Positions 8,278 to 16,269 of a DNA stretch of 64,000 bases are shown one piece after another. This stretch comes from Betaproteobacteria bacterium HGW-Betaproteobacteria-9 (GTDB taxonomy: Bacteria; Pseudomonadota; Gammaproteobacteria; Burkholderiales; Burkholderiaceae_C): NCBI GenBank assembly GCA_002842215.1, contig PHCC01000024.1:124001-188000 (forward strand). Direction: 5' to 3'. A program made the position numbers and the translations under genes. Below the pieces are notes generated by a model. That model had not been told where the DNA came from and did not search any database. It saw nothing but the letters and a program-made list of their open reading frames with translations. Positions within the stretch are counted from its first letter, which is position 1. Each line of letters starts with the position of its first letter.

Positions 8278-10362
8278 TCACAGCCCGGGCGCCTCGGCAG
8301 CTGTTTCGGCGGTGGTCTCAGGGGCATCGACCTGCGCATCGTCGACGTCAATGGCCAGCGCCAGCGGTGCGGCCAGTTCGTCGTCTTCGCCGTCCTCTGA
8401 CTCGCTGCTGTCATCCACGCTGTCGACCGGCAGGTCGAGTCGCTCGATGACCGTGCCGTGCACGTCCAGCGTGATGTGATCGATGGCACCCAGCCGCACC
8501 CGCACATGCGCGCCCCGCGGCAGGCCTTCGGCGCCCATGACCGGCAACACCAGCGGCAGGCTGTCGGCCCGCACCAGGTTGTCCTTGAACAGGGTGGCGG
8601 TGAGTTCGGAGATGCCGGCCTGCTGCAGGTGTTTGAGCGTCCAGTAACGCTCCATGCCGTTCTGGAAGCCGTTGTAGGCGGTGTAGGCGGCATCGAAGCC
8701 GCTGATGATGGCGAACAGGTTGGCGTCTTTGGGCTTGAACGGCGCGGCGAGCGCGGCGGTCTTGCCGTGGCGCGCGCAGGCAATGATCTGCCACTGGTTG
8801 ACCATGTCCACGTAACGGCGCAGGGGCGAGGTGCTCCAGGCGTAGCTCTTGACGCCGATGCCCGCGTGCGGCTGCGCCTTGGTGCCCATGCGCACTTTCA
8901 CGCCGGGCGCCAGGCTGGCCTGGCTGCGGTAGATGCCGGGCACGCCGCAGTCGGCGAGCCAGTTGCCCCAGGTGCTGTTGGCCAGGATCATGGCCTCGGC
9001 CACCATCAGGTCGAGCGGCGCGCCGCGCTGGCGTGTGCCGATCACCACGGTTTCGTCGCCCGCGGGCTCGCTGCCCGTCACGCCTTCGAGGCGGAAGGTG
9101 TAGTCCGGCCGGTTGAAGTTTTCCGGTTTGCCGCGCACCACCTCGCGCTGCGCCTTCAGGTGGCGCGCCAGGCGGAAGATAAAGGCCAGCTGCGGCTGCA
9201 GCGCTTCAAGATGGGCTTCGACGATCGCGGCGCTGGCCGGCGCCTGGCCGGTCAGCCAGTCCTCGGTGATCACCGTGTCGAGCTGGTCGTGGCGCAGGTT
9301 GTGCGCGATCGGCACCCGCTCCAGCACGGTGCGGCTGTCCTTGGGCTCCAGCGTGGCCTCGTCGAAGCTGACGTAGAGCGACACGGCGGGGCAGTCGCGC
9401 CCGGCCATCAGTGTGTAGGCCTGCACCACCTCGTCGGGCAGCATGGTGATCTTGTGACCCGGCATGTAGACCGTGGACAGGCGGTTGCGTGCCACCTGGT
9501 CGATGGGGCTGTCAGGCAGCACCGCGAGACCGGGTGCCGCAATGTGGATGCCCAGCGTGACCGTGCCACTGCCCAGCCCCTGCAACGAGAGCGCGTCGTC
9601 GATTTCGGTGGTGTGCGAATCGTCAATGGAAAAAGCCTGCACGGCGGCGAGCGGCAGCTCGTCGGCGATGGCGGGGGCTTGCAACGCCGGGAAGCCGGTG
9701 CCCTTGGGGAACTGGTCGAACAGGAAACGCTGCCAGTGGAACTGGTAGGCGCTGGCGATGGCGCCAGCGTTTTGCAGCAGGGTGAGCGGCGCGGTGTGGC
9801 TGTTGCGCGCCGCTTCCACCACGGCCTTGTATTCGGGTGCGTTCTTGTCCGGCTTGAACAGGATCTTGTAGAGCTGCTGGCGCACCGGCTCGGGGCACAG
9901 TCCGCTGACCAGCTCGGCGGCCCAGGCTTCGATCTGGGCCTGTATCTGTTTCTTTTTTTCGATGCCGGCGAGCGCCTGTGCCAGGATCTCAGGTGGCGCT
10001 TTCTTGTAGCGGCCCTTGCCGGCGCGCCGGAAGTAGTGCGGTGCGCCTTGCAGGCAGAGCAAGGCCGCCACCTGCTGTTCGGTGCCGGCGCTGGCGCTGA
10101 AATATTCCTGCGCCAGTTCGGCAAACCCGAACTCCCCTTCGGGGGCGAATTCGTAGGCCAGCTCCAGCTCCATGGTCTCGGCCAGCGCGGTGGCCGCGGG
10201 CATCAGCTGGGCGGGGGCGGGCTTGTCAAAGCGCAGCAGCGCGTTGGCGGACTTGACTTTGACCCGTTTGCCCGAATCCAGCTCCACCTGCAGGGAACTT
10301 TCGGCTTCGGACAGGAGGCGGCCGGTCATCAGTTTGCCGGCGTCGTCGAACAGAATGTGCAT
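8278..10362 (-). CDS. RNase II/RNB-family ribonuclease
   Basis: A 694-aa exoribonuclease-like protein. The RNB catalytic domain occupies roughly residues 240-590. It contains the metal-binding motif SIDDSHTTEIDDALSL, an Arg/Ser-rich substrate motif (STSPLRRYVDMVNQWQ) and HIAAPG. An S1-like region and a very acidic C-terminal tail (SSESEDGEDDELAA) follow. It differs from standard RNase II and RNase R in its unusual N-terminal domain, typical of a beta-proteobacterial subfamily whose substrate is unknown to me. It follows no gene closely. GACAAT ends 7 nt before the ATG, another possible leaderless start. Confidence 0.92.
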   Translation of the reverse strand: MHILFDDAGKLMTGRLLSEAESSLQVELDSGKRVKVKSANALLRFDKPAPAQLMPAATALAETMELELAYEFAPEGEFGFAELAQEYFSASAGTEQQVAALLCLQGAPHYFRRAGKGRYKKAPPEILAQALAGIEKKKQIQAQIEAWAAELVSGLCPEPVRQQLYKILFKPDKNAPEYKAVVEAARNSHTAPLTLLQNAGAIASAYQFHWQRFLFDQFPKGTGFPALQAPAIADELPLAAVQAFSIDDSHTTEIDDALSLQGLGSGTVTLGIHIAAPGLAVLPDSPIDQVARNRLSTVYMPGHKITMLPDEVVQAYTLMAGRDCPAVSLYVSFDEATLEPKDSRTVLERVPIAHNLRHDQLDTVITEDWLTGQAPASAAIVEAHLEALQPQLAFIFRLARHLKAQREVVRGKPENFNRPDYTFRLEGVTGSEPAGDETVVIGTRQRGAPLDLMVAEAMILANSTWGNWLADCGVPGIYRSQASLAPGVKVRMGTKAQPHAGIGVKSYAWSTSPLRRYVDMVNQWQIIACARHGKTAALAAPFKPKDANLFAIISGFDAAYTAYNGFQNGMERYWTLKHLQQAGISELTATLFKDNLVRADSLPLVLPVMGAEGLPRGAHVRVRLGAIDHITLDVHGTVIERLDLPVDSVDDSSESEDGEDDELAAPLALAIDVDDAQVDAPETTAETAAEAPGL

Positions 10363-10403
10363 GGGCCGGATTGTCCCATGCGGGCGGTTTTAGCCTGCCG
10401 GGC

Positions 10404-11036
10404 TCAGCGCTGGAGGTCGAGAAACTCAAAGATGGCGTCGATGTGGTCGTCAAAGTCGCTGATGGCGTGGTCGCTGCCGGGCAGTAGGTGCAGCGCGCCG
10501 CCGGCACAGAAAGTCATCATTTCCCGCCAGTCCAGCACTTCGTCGCCCTGCGCCACGATGGCGAACTGCTGCTGTGGCGTGGCCGGGTGCTGCGGCGCCA
10601 GACGCTGGATGTCGACCTCCAGCGTGCTCAGCTCGTCCACAAAGGCGGGTTCAAAAAAGAAGCGCTCCTGCGGATCGTGCCAGGCCGTCTGTTCCCCGAT
10701 GTAGTGCGCCAGATCGCGCGACGGGTGCACGGCGGGGTTGAGCAGCACCGCGCGGCAGCCGATCTGAAGGGCCAGCCAGCGCGCGTAAAAGCCGCCGAGC
10801 GACGAGCCCACCACGGCCATCTGCCCACGCGGCCAGGCGGCGGTGCCTTGCCGGATCAGGGCGGTGGCGGCCGCGGGCGAGGGTGGCAGTTGCGGGCACC
10901 ACCAGGTGACGTGCGGATGTCGGGTGTGCACCCGCGTGGCCACCTTTTGCGCTTTCACCGATTGGGGTGACGAGCGGAAGCCGTGCAGGTAGAGCAGGTG
11001 GGTGGTCTCTGGCGGCGGGGGGGTGACGGCGTTCAT
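10404..11036 (-). CDS. YqiA/YcfP-like alpha/beta hydrolase
   Basis: A 210-aa hydrolase of the YqiA/UPF0227 type. HGFRSSPQS near the N-terminus forms the oxyanion region, GSSLGGFYA is the nucleophile elbow with the catalytic Ser, and GDEVLDW and GSDHAISDF supply the Asp and His. E. coli YqiA is an esterase; the natural substrate here is unknown. The ATG at 11036 lies only 16-22 bp from the divergent rodA start. The frame is open upstream, but this start gives the usual N-terminus (TTHLLYLHGF). Confidence 0.88.
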   Translation of the reverse strand: MNAVTPPPPETTHLLYLHGFRSSPQSVKAQKVATRVHTRHPHVTWWCPQLPPSPAAATALIRQGTAAWPRGQMAVVGSSLGGFYARWLALQIGCRAVLLNPAVHPSRDLAHYIGEQTAWHDPQERFFFEPAFVDELSTLEVDIQRLAPQHPATPQQQFAIVAQGDEVLDWREMMTFCAGGALHLLPGSDHAISDFDDHIDAIFEFLDLQR

Positions 11037-11052
11037 TGCCGAAGGATAATCG

Positions 11053-12213
11053 GTGCCCATGGCCGTCGTCTTTGACAAACCCACCCTGCTGCAGCGCATC
11101 GCCCCAATCTTTCAGGGGTTTGATGGTCCGCTGGTCTTTGCCATCCTGCTGCTCGCGTGCGCGGGCCTGATGACCATGTATTCGGTGGGTTTCGATCACG
11201 GCTCGCGCTTCGCCAGTCACGGCCGCAACATGATGCTGGCGGCAGGCGTGCTTTTTGTCGTGTCACAGGTGCCGCCGCAGCGCCTCATGGCGCTGGCGGT
11301 CCCGATGTACGTGCTCGGGGTGACCTTGCTGCTGGCGGTGTTTCTGTTTGGCATCCAGAAAAAGGGCGCCCAGCGCTGGCTCAACGTGGGCGTGGTGATC
11401 CAGCCCAGTGAACTCATGAAGGTGGCCATGCCCCTGATGCTGGCCTGGTGGTTCCAGCGCCGCGAGGGCCAGCTCAAGCCGCTGGATTTTGCGGTGGCGG
11501 GTTTGCTGCTGGCGATACCGGCGGCGCTCATCCTCAAGCAGCCCGACCTGGGCACTACCTTGCTGGTGATGGCCTCTGGCCTGGCGGTCATCTTCTTTGC
11601 CGGGCTGAGCTGGAAGCTGATCATTCCGCCGGTGCTGCTGGGACTGGTGGGGGTGGTCACGCTGATCGCGATGGAACCCCAGTGGTGCGCGCCCGATGTG
11701 GACTGGCGCGTCCTGCACGAATACCAGCGCCAGCGCGTGTGCACGCTGCTCGATCCGTTCAAGGATCCGCTGGGCAAGGGGTTCCACATCATCCAGGGCA
11801 TGATCGCCATCGGCTCCGGCGGCGTCTGGGGCAAAGGCTTCATGCAGGGCACGCAGACCCATCTGGAGTTCATTCCCGAGCGCACCACCGACTTCATCTT
11901 CGCGGCGTTTTCCGAGGAATTCGGCCTGGTGGGCACGCTGGCGCTGATGGCGGCGTACCTCTTTCTGCTGATCCGCGGACTGATCATCGCGGTGGAGGCG
12001 CCAACCCTGTTCTCGCGCCTGGTGGCAGCTGCCATGACCGCCAATTTCTTCGTCTACGCCTTCGTCAACATGGGCATGGTGAGCGGCATCCTGCCGGTGG
12101 TGGGGGTGCCTTTGCCGTTCATCAGTTACGGTGGCACGGCGATGGTGACGCTCGGCGTCTGTCTGGGCATTCTGATGTCGGTGGCCAAGTCCAAACGTCT
12201 GATGCAGTCATGA
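11053..12213 (+). CDS. rodA: Rod shape-determining peptidoglycan polymerase RodA
   Basis: RodA is the SEDS-family glycan polymerase of the elongasome and works with PBP2. The 386-aa protein has about ten membrane segments. It shows the SEDS motifs QPSELMKVA, KQPDLGTTLLV, IPERTTDFIF and the C-terminal PLPFISYGGT. GTG 11053 has GAAGGA six bases upstream and is listed. ATG 11059, two codons in, is the alternative and lies 8 nt after a GATAAT. The following dehydrogenase gene overlaps the stop (ATGA). mreBCD and mrdA lie outside the window, so rodA is separated from mreBCD and mrdA here. Confidence 0.97.
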   Translation: MPMAVVFDKPTLLQRIAPIFQGFDGPLVFAILLLACAGLMTMYSVGFDHGSRFASHGRNMMLAAGVLFVVSQVPPQRLMALAVPMYVLGVTLLLAVFLFGIQKKGAQRWLNVGVVIQPSELMKVAMPLMLAWWFQRREGQLKPLDFAVAGLLLAIPAALILKQPDLGTTLLVMASGLAVIFFAGLSWKLIIPPVLLGLVGVVTLIAMEPQWCAPDVDWRVLHEYQRQRVCTLLDPFKDPLGKGFHIIQGMIAIGSGGVWGKGFMQGTQTHLEFIPERTTDFIFAAFSEEFGLVGTLALMAAYLFLLIRGLIIAVEAPTLFSRLVAAAMTANFFVYAFVNMGMVSGILPVVGVPLPFISYGGTAMVTLGVCLGILMSVAKSKRLMQS

Positions 12214-13211
12214 CAACGGGCCCCCACGCTCCGCCGCTGCGCGGGTCGCTGCCCCCCGAGGGGGCTGATCCGGCTTGGGGCGGCCCGGCGCCGGATCTTC
12301 AGGCCTCCCACGCTCCACCGTTGCCGACGGTGCGGGTGGCGATCGTGGGTGCCGGGAACATGGGCGGCGCCATGGTCGCGCGCCTGTGTGAACTGGGCTG
12401 GTCGGTGGTGGTGTGCGACATCGACCCCGTGCGCCAGCAGCAGGCGCTGGAAGTGGGCGCCTGCCTCGCTGACACCCCCGAGACGGCAGCCTGTGCGCTG
12501 GTGGCCGACGGCGTGCTGATCGTCTGCGTGGTGGATGCTGCGCAGTCACATGAAGTGCTCTTTGGTGCTGGCGGCGCCGCTGCTGCCCTGCGCAGCGGTC
12601 AGGCCGTGATGCTGTGCCCGACCATTGCGCCACAAGACACCGAAGTGCTGGCCGAGGCGCTGAGGGCGCAGGGGCTGGACTGCATCGATGCGCCCATGTC
12701 CGGCGGGCCGGTGCGGGCTCGCGACGGCCGCATGAGCCTGATCGTGGCCGCGCCCGCTGGGGTGCTGGAGCGCCATGCGGCGCTGCTCGCCGCCCTGTCG
12801 TCCCAGGTGTTTCGCATCAGCGAGCGGGTGGGCGATGGCGCTCGCACCAAGCTGGTCAACAACCTGCTCGCCGGCATCAACCTGGTGGGGGCAGCCGAAG
12901 TGCTCGCGCTGGCCGAACGCCTCGGGCTGGACTTGTCGACGACGCTGGACGTGATCGAGCAATCCAGCGGCCAGAGCTGGATAGCCTCGGACCGCATGCG
13001 CCGGGCCATTGCGGGCGACCTGGCGCCGCGTGCCCACGTGACCCTGCTGGAAAAAGACACCCGGCTGGCGGTGCAGGCCGCGCGCTCGGCCGGTTTTGCC
13101 GGACCGCTGGGCGAGCGGGCGGCCGGCGTGTTCGAGCAGGCGCATGCCGCCGGCATGGCCGATCTGGACGACGCGGCGCTGCTGCAGCTCTTGCGCGGCG
13201 CGCGATCCTGA
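12210..13211 (+). CDS. NAD(P)-dependent oxidoreductase, 3-hydroxyisobutyrate dehydrogenase family
   Basis: The core protein is a beta-hydroxyacid dehydrogenase. It has a Rossmann start (VRVAIVGAGNMGGAMVARL), the substrate motif DAPMSGGPVRARDG, the catalytic Lys in TKLVNNLLAGIN, and the C-terminal LLEKDTRLA region. The acid it reduces is unknown. ATG 12210 overlaps the rodA stop and gives about 40 extra residues before the Rossmann fold, encoded by an intergenic repeat. TTG 12321 or GTG 12330 would give a normal-length protein, but neither has a ribosome binding site. Confidence 0.85.
   Translation: MTTGPHAPPLRGSLPPEGADPAWGGPAPDLQASHAPPLPTVRVAIVGAGNMGGAMVARLCELGWSVVVCDIDPVRQQQALEVGACLADTPETAACALVADGVLIVCVVDAAQSHEVLFGAGGAAAALRSGQAVMLCPTIAPQDTEVLAEALRAQGLDCIDAPMSGGPVRARDGRMSLIVAAPAGVLERHAALLAALSSQVFRISERVGDGARTKLVNNLLAGINLVGAAEVLALAERLGLDLSTTLDVIEQSSGQSWIASDRMRRAIAGDLAPRAHVTLLEKDTRLAVQAARSAGFAGPLGERAAGVFEQAHAAGMADLDDAALLQLLRGARS
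12219..12310. repeat. Comamonadaceae-type intergenic repeat, copy 1 (inside a coding frame)
   Basis: A GC-rich element that shares an identical 26-bp block (12228-12253) with a second copy at 54011-54036. Both are followed by a similar run of C and G tracts and a GCCCGGCG block. Here it falls inside the open frame of the dehydrogenase gene, between its ATG and the Rossmann fold. The family resembles short palindromic intergenic repeats common in Comamonadaceae. Confidence 0.7.
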
Positions 13212-13264
13212 GGCGTGCAGCGCCCGGCAAGACCACGCCGCCAGCGCGCGAACGCCGTCCTTCT

Positions 13265-13270
13265 TACAAT
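13265..13270 (+). promoter_or_regulatory. Putative -10 element of tldD
   Basis: TACAAT ends exactly 6 nt before the tldD ATG, and only a C-run lies between them, so no ribosome binding site is possible. This predicts a leaderless tldD mRNA. No strong -35 is seen. Confidence 0.45.
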
Positions 13271-13276
13271 CCCCCC

Positions 13277-14737
13277 ATGATTGCACGCGAACCCACCTTG
13301 GCCCGTTTGTCCAGCGCCCAGAGCCTCCTGCTCGATCCTTTCGGCTTGACCCCCGCCCATCTGCAGCGCGCACTGGGTGAAATCATGTCGCGTGGCGCGG
13401 ACGACGCCGACCTCTATTTCCAGACCACGCGCAGCGAGGGCTGGAGCCTGGAAGAGGGCATCGTCAAGACCGGCAGCTTCAGCATCGACCAGGGCGTGGG
13501 CGTGCGCGCCGTCAGTGGTGAAAAGACCGCTTTCGCATATTCGGACGACCTGTCCTGGGCTTCGTTGCTGGATGCGGCGCACACCGTGCGCACGATCACG
13601 GCCCAGGGCCAGGACCGCAAGGTGCGCACACCAGCCGCCAAGGTGGCGAAATCACGCTCGCTCTACCCCGGTCTGGATCCGATCGGCACCCTCGACAGCA
13701 CCGCCAAGGTCGCCCTGCTGGAGAAGGTCGAAAAACTCGCCAAGGCCAAGGACCCGCGCGTGGTGCAGGTCATGGCCGGCCTGGCGGCCGAGCACGACGT
13801 GGTGCTGGTGGCGCGTGCCGACGGCACCATGGCGGCCGACGTGCGCCCGCTGATCCGCCTGTCGGTCACGGTGATCGCCGAACAGAAGGGCCGGCGTGAA
13901 GTTGGCTCTTCGGGTGGTGGTGGCCGCTTCGGTCTGGCGTATTTTGACGACGCCATGGTCCAGTCTTACGTGGACGAGGCCGTGGACGCAGCGCTCACCA
14001 ACCTCGACGCGCGGCCCGCGCCCGCGGGTGAAATGACCGTGGTGCTGGGTTCGGGCTGGCCGGGCGTGCTGCTGCACGAGGCGGTGGGCCACGGGCTCGA
14101 AGGCGACTTCAACCGCAAGGGCTCCAGCGCGTTTGCCGGCCGCGTCGGCCAGCGCGTGGCGGCCAAGGGCGTGACCGTGCTCGATGACGGCACCATGGCC
14201 GACCGCCGCGGCTCGCTCAACGTGGACGACGAAGGCTGCCCGACACAGAAAAACGTGCTGATCGAAGACGGCATCCTGCGCGGCTACATCCAGGACGCGA
14301 TGAACGCGCGCCTGATGGGCCTGAAGCCCACCGGCAATGGTCGGCGCGAGAGCTACGCCCATGTGCCCATGCCGCGCATGACCAACACCTACATGCTGGG
14401 CGGCGACAAGAGCCCCGAAGAAATCGTGGCCAGCATCAAGAAGGGCCTGTACGCCACCAACTTCGGCGGCGGTCAGGTCGACATCACCAGTGGCAAGTTC
14501 GTGTTCTCCGCCAGCCAGGCCTACTGGGTGGAAAACGGCCAGATCCAGTACCCGGTCAAGGGCGCCACGCTGGTCGGCAGCGGCCCCGAATCGCTCAAGA
14601 AGATCAGCATGATCGGCAACGACATGCGGCTGGACAGCGGCGTGGGCACCTGCGGCAAGGAGGGCCAGAGCGTGCCGGTCGGTGTGGGTCAGCCCACCTT
14701 GCGCATCGACGGGTTGACGGTCGGCGGTACGGCGTAA
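13277..14737 (+). CDS. tldD: Metalloprotease TldD
   Basis: TldD is the catalytic subunit of the TldD/TldE protease, which degrades unfolded peptides and matures microcin- or toxin-type peptides in the cytosol. The 486-aa protein has the metal motif HEAVGH at about 267-272 and a C-terminal TldD/PmbA beta domain. The closing part, DSGVGTCGKEGQSVPVGVGQP, is strongly conserved. Its partner tldE/pmbA is not in the window. It lies 65 bp after the dehydrogenase gene and has its own -10-like element. Confidence 0.97.
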   Translation: MIAREPTLARLSSAQSLLLDPFGLTPAHLQRALGEIMSRGADDADLYFQTTRSEGWSLEEGIVKTGSFSIDQGVGVRAVSGEKTAFAYSDDLSWASLLDAAHTVRTITAQGQDRKVRTPAAKVAKSRSLYPGLDPIGTLDSTAKVALLEKVEKLAKAKDPRVVQVMAGLAAEHDVVLVARADGTMAADVRPLIRLSVTVIAEQKGRREVGSSGGGGRFGLAYFDDAMVQSYVDEAVDAALTNLDARPAPAGEMTVVLGSGWPGVLLHEAVGHGLEGDFNRKGSSAFAGRVGQRVAAKGVTVLDDGTMADRRGSLNVDDEGCPTQKNVLIEDGILRGYIQDAMNARLMGLKPTGNGRRESYAHVPMPRMTNTYMLGGDKSPEEIVASIKKGLYATNFGGGQVDITSGKFVFSASQAYWVENGQIQYPVKGATLVGSGPESLKKISMIGNDMRLDSGVGTCGKEGQSVPVGVGQPTLRIDGLTVGGTA

Positions 14738-14757
14738 GTTCGTCGTGCAGCCGCCTG

Positions 14758-14766
14758 TGCTACATT
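14758..14766 (+). promoter_or_regulatory. Putative extended -10 promoter of the aroG leader
   Basis: TGCTACATT fits an extended -10 (TGn plus TACATT). It ends 8 nt before the ATG of the aromatic leader peptide, so the transcript would have almost no 5' leader. No strong -35 is visible. This is inferred from position relative to the attenuator. Confidence 0.35.
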
Positions 14767-14774
14767 CCAAACTT

Positions 14775-14846
14775 ATGCAACAGCGCTTCGCTTTCGGCTT
14801 TTATTTTTGGTTCTCAGTCCCCGGCGGACGAGAGGCGAAGCTGTAA
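14775..14846 (+). CDS. Aromatic-rich leader peptide of the aroG attenuator
   Basis: A 23-codon frame reads MQQRFAFGFYFWF, then SVPGGREAKL, then TAA. Residues 5-13 hold five Phe, one Tyr and one Trp, so all three aromatic amino acids are sampled. It sits 99 bp before aroG and just before a terminator, exactly as leader peptides of pheA/trp-type attenuators do. The start is supported by position only; the ribosome binding site is weak. It is too short for standard gene finders. Confidence 0.8.
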   Translation: MQQRFAFGFYFWFSVPGGREAKL

Positions 14847-14903
14847 GCGCATCACCGAATCTCGATCAAACCGCCGGAGCCCAAAGCCCGGCGGTTTTTT
14901 TTC
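14821..14903 (+). promoter_or_regulatory. Transcription attenuator of aroG
   Basis: The terminator stem pairs AAACCGCCGG (14868-14877) with CCGGCGGTTT (14888-14897) and runs into a T-tract. The left arm core CCGCCGG (14871-14877) is also exactly complementary to CCGGCGG (14821-14827) inside the leader reading frame, giving an antiterminator. A ribosome stalled at the Phe/Tyr/Trp codons would leave 14821-14827 free to pair. One that reaches the stop codon would cover it and let the terminator form. The pairing is seen; the mechanism follows known amino-acid attenuators. Confidence 0.8.
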
Positions 14904-14945
14904 GCCCTTGTATCCCACCTGCAACCGACCCCTAGGAGCCCCGTG

Positions 14946-16079
14946 ATGAATGCCAAGACCACACCCGTCAGCGCCGATGCCTGGCACGCACGTTCTGTCG
15001 ACAAAACCAGCCAGACCGACGACGAACGCATCAAGGACATCACCGTGCTCCCGCCTCCCGAACACCTGATCCGCTTCTTCCCCATCGGCGGCACGCCGGT
15101 GGAGGGCCTCATCAGCCAGACCCGCAAAAACATCCACAACATCCTGCACGGCAAGGACGACCGCCTGCTGGTGGTCATTGGCCCGTGCTCGATCCACGAC
15201 CCGGCCGCCGCGCTGGACTACGCGCGCCGCCTGAAGCCCTTGCGCGAGAAGTACGCTGACACGCTGGAAATCGTGATGCGCGTGTACTTCGAAAAGCCAC
15301 GCACCACGGTGGGCTGGAAGGGGCTGATCAACGACCCCTACCTGGATCAGAGCTTCCGAATCGACGAAGGCCTGCGCATCGCGCGCCAGTTGCTGATCGA
15401 GATCAACCGCCAGGGCCTGCCCGCCGGCAGCGAGTTCCTGGACGTGATTTCGCCCCAGTACATCGGTGACCTCATCAGCTGGGGCGCCATCGGCGCGCGC
15501 ACCACCGAGAGCCAGGTGCACCGCGAACTGGCCTCGGGCCTGTCGGCACCGATTGGCTTCAAGAACGGCACCGACGGCAACATCCGCATCGCGACCGACG
15601 CCATCCAGGCGGCGGCGCGTGGGCACCACTTCCTCTCGGTGCACAAGAACGGCCAGGTCGCGATCGTGCAGACCAACGGCAACAAGGACTGCCACGTGAT
15701 CCTGCGCGGCGGCAAGTCCCCGAACTACGACGCCGACCACGTGGCTGCGGCGGTCAAGGAGCTCGAAGCCGCCAAGCTGGCCCCGCGCCTGATGGTGGAC
15801 TGCAGCCACGCCAACAGCAGCAAGCAGCACGAGAAGCAGCTCGATGTGGCGCGCGATATCGCGGCACAGATCGCAGGCGGCTCGCGCAGCGTGTTCGGCG
15901 TGATGATCGAAAGCCACATTGAAGCGGGCGCACAGAAGTTCACCCCCGGCAAAGACGATGTCAGCAAGCTGGCCTACGGTCAGAGCATCACCGACGCCTG
16001 CCTGGGCTGGTCTGATTCGCTGGAGGCGCTGGAGGTGCTCTCTGCAGCCGTGCAGGGCGCGCGCCAGCGGAAGCCTTGA
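14946..16079 (+). CDS. aroG: 3-deoxy-7-phosphoheptulonate synthase (DAHP synthase, type I AroFGH)
   Basis: This enzyme condenses phosphoenolpyruvate and erythrose 4-phosphate, the first step of the shikimate pathway to Phe, Tyr and Trp. The 377-aa protein matches the type I-alpha family throughout, with GPCSIHD, RVYFEKPRTTVGWKG, GIGARTTESQVHRE-like (here IGARTTESQVHRE), KNGTDG, and the metal-binding VDCSHANSSK. ATG 14946 gives MNAKTTPVS; a GTG one codon earlier is less likely. Expression is probably set by the leader-peptide attenuator upstream. Which aromatic amino acid inhibits the enzyme cannot be read from the sequence. Confidence 0.96.
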   Translation: MNAKTTPVSADAWHARSVDKTSQTDDERIKDITVLPPPEHLIRFFPIGGTPVEGLISQTRKNIHNILHGKDDRLLVVIGPCSIHDPAAALDYARRLKPLREKYADTLEIVMRVYFEKPRTTVGWKGLINDPYLDQSFRIDEGLRIARQLLIEINRQGLPAGSEFLDVISPQYIGDLISWGAIGARTTESQVHRELASGLSAPIGFKNGTDGNIRIATDAIQAAARGHHFLSVHKNGQVAIVQTNGNKDCHVILRGGKSPNYDADHVAAAVKELEAAKLAPRLMVDCSHANSSKQHEKQLDVARDIAAQIAGGSRSVFGVMIESHIEAGAQKFTPGKDDVSKLAYGQSITDACLGWSDSLEALEVLSAAVQGARQRKP

Positions 16080-16169
16080 TACCGAATGGGGGGGCGACTG
16101 TGTTGCCCCGTGTGGGTCAAGTCTTGTATCAAACCCGGCAAAAGTGTGCGTTTTGCACGCCAGGGCACG

Positions 16170-16198
16170 TTGTCGCGGTTCAAGGCCCTTGATATTCT
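16170..16198 (+). promoter_or_regulatory. Putative sigma-70 promoter
   Basis: TTGTCG and TATTCT are separated by 17 bp, each matching the consensus at four or more bases. It lies about 70 bp before the TTG start of the next gene and after the aroG stop, so it would drive the hypothetical gene at 16270. Confidence 0.45.
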
Positions 16199-16269
16199 GG
16201 CCTTCGTGCCGATAGGAACGCGGTAGAACCTTCTGGCGTCCGCGCGCCTCGCGGACAGGGAGGCCAGAG

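Noticed and set aside
8458..10704. 748-codon open frame on the plus strand opposite the RNase II-like gene
   Set aside because: It is antisense to a clear RNB-family gene, is His/Gln/Arg-rich as expected from a GC-rich complement, and has no family motifs.
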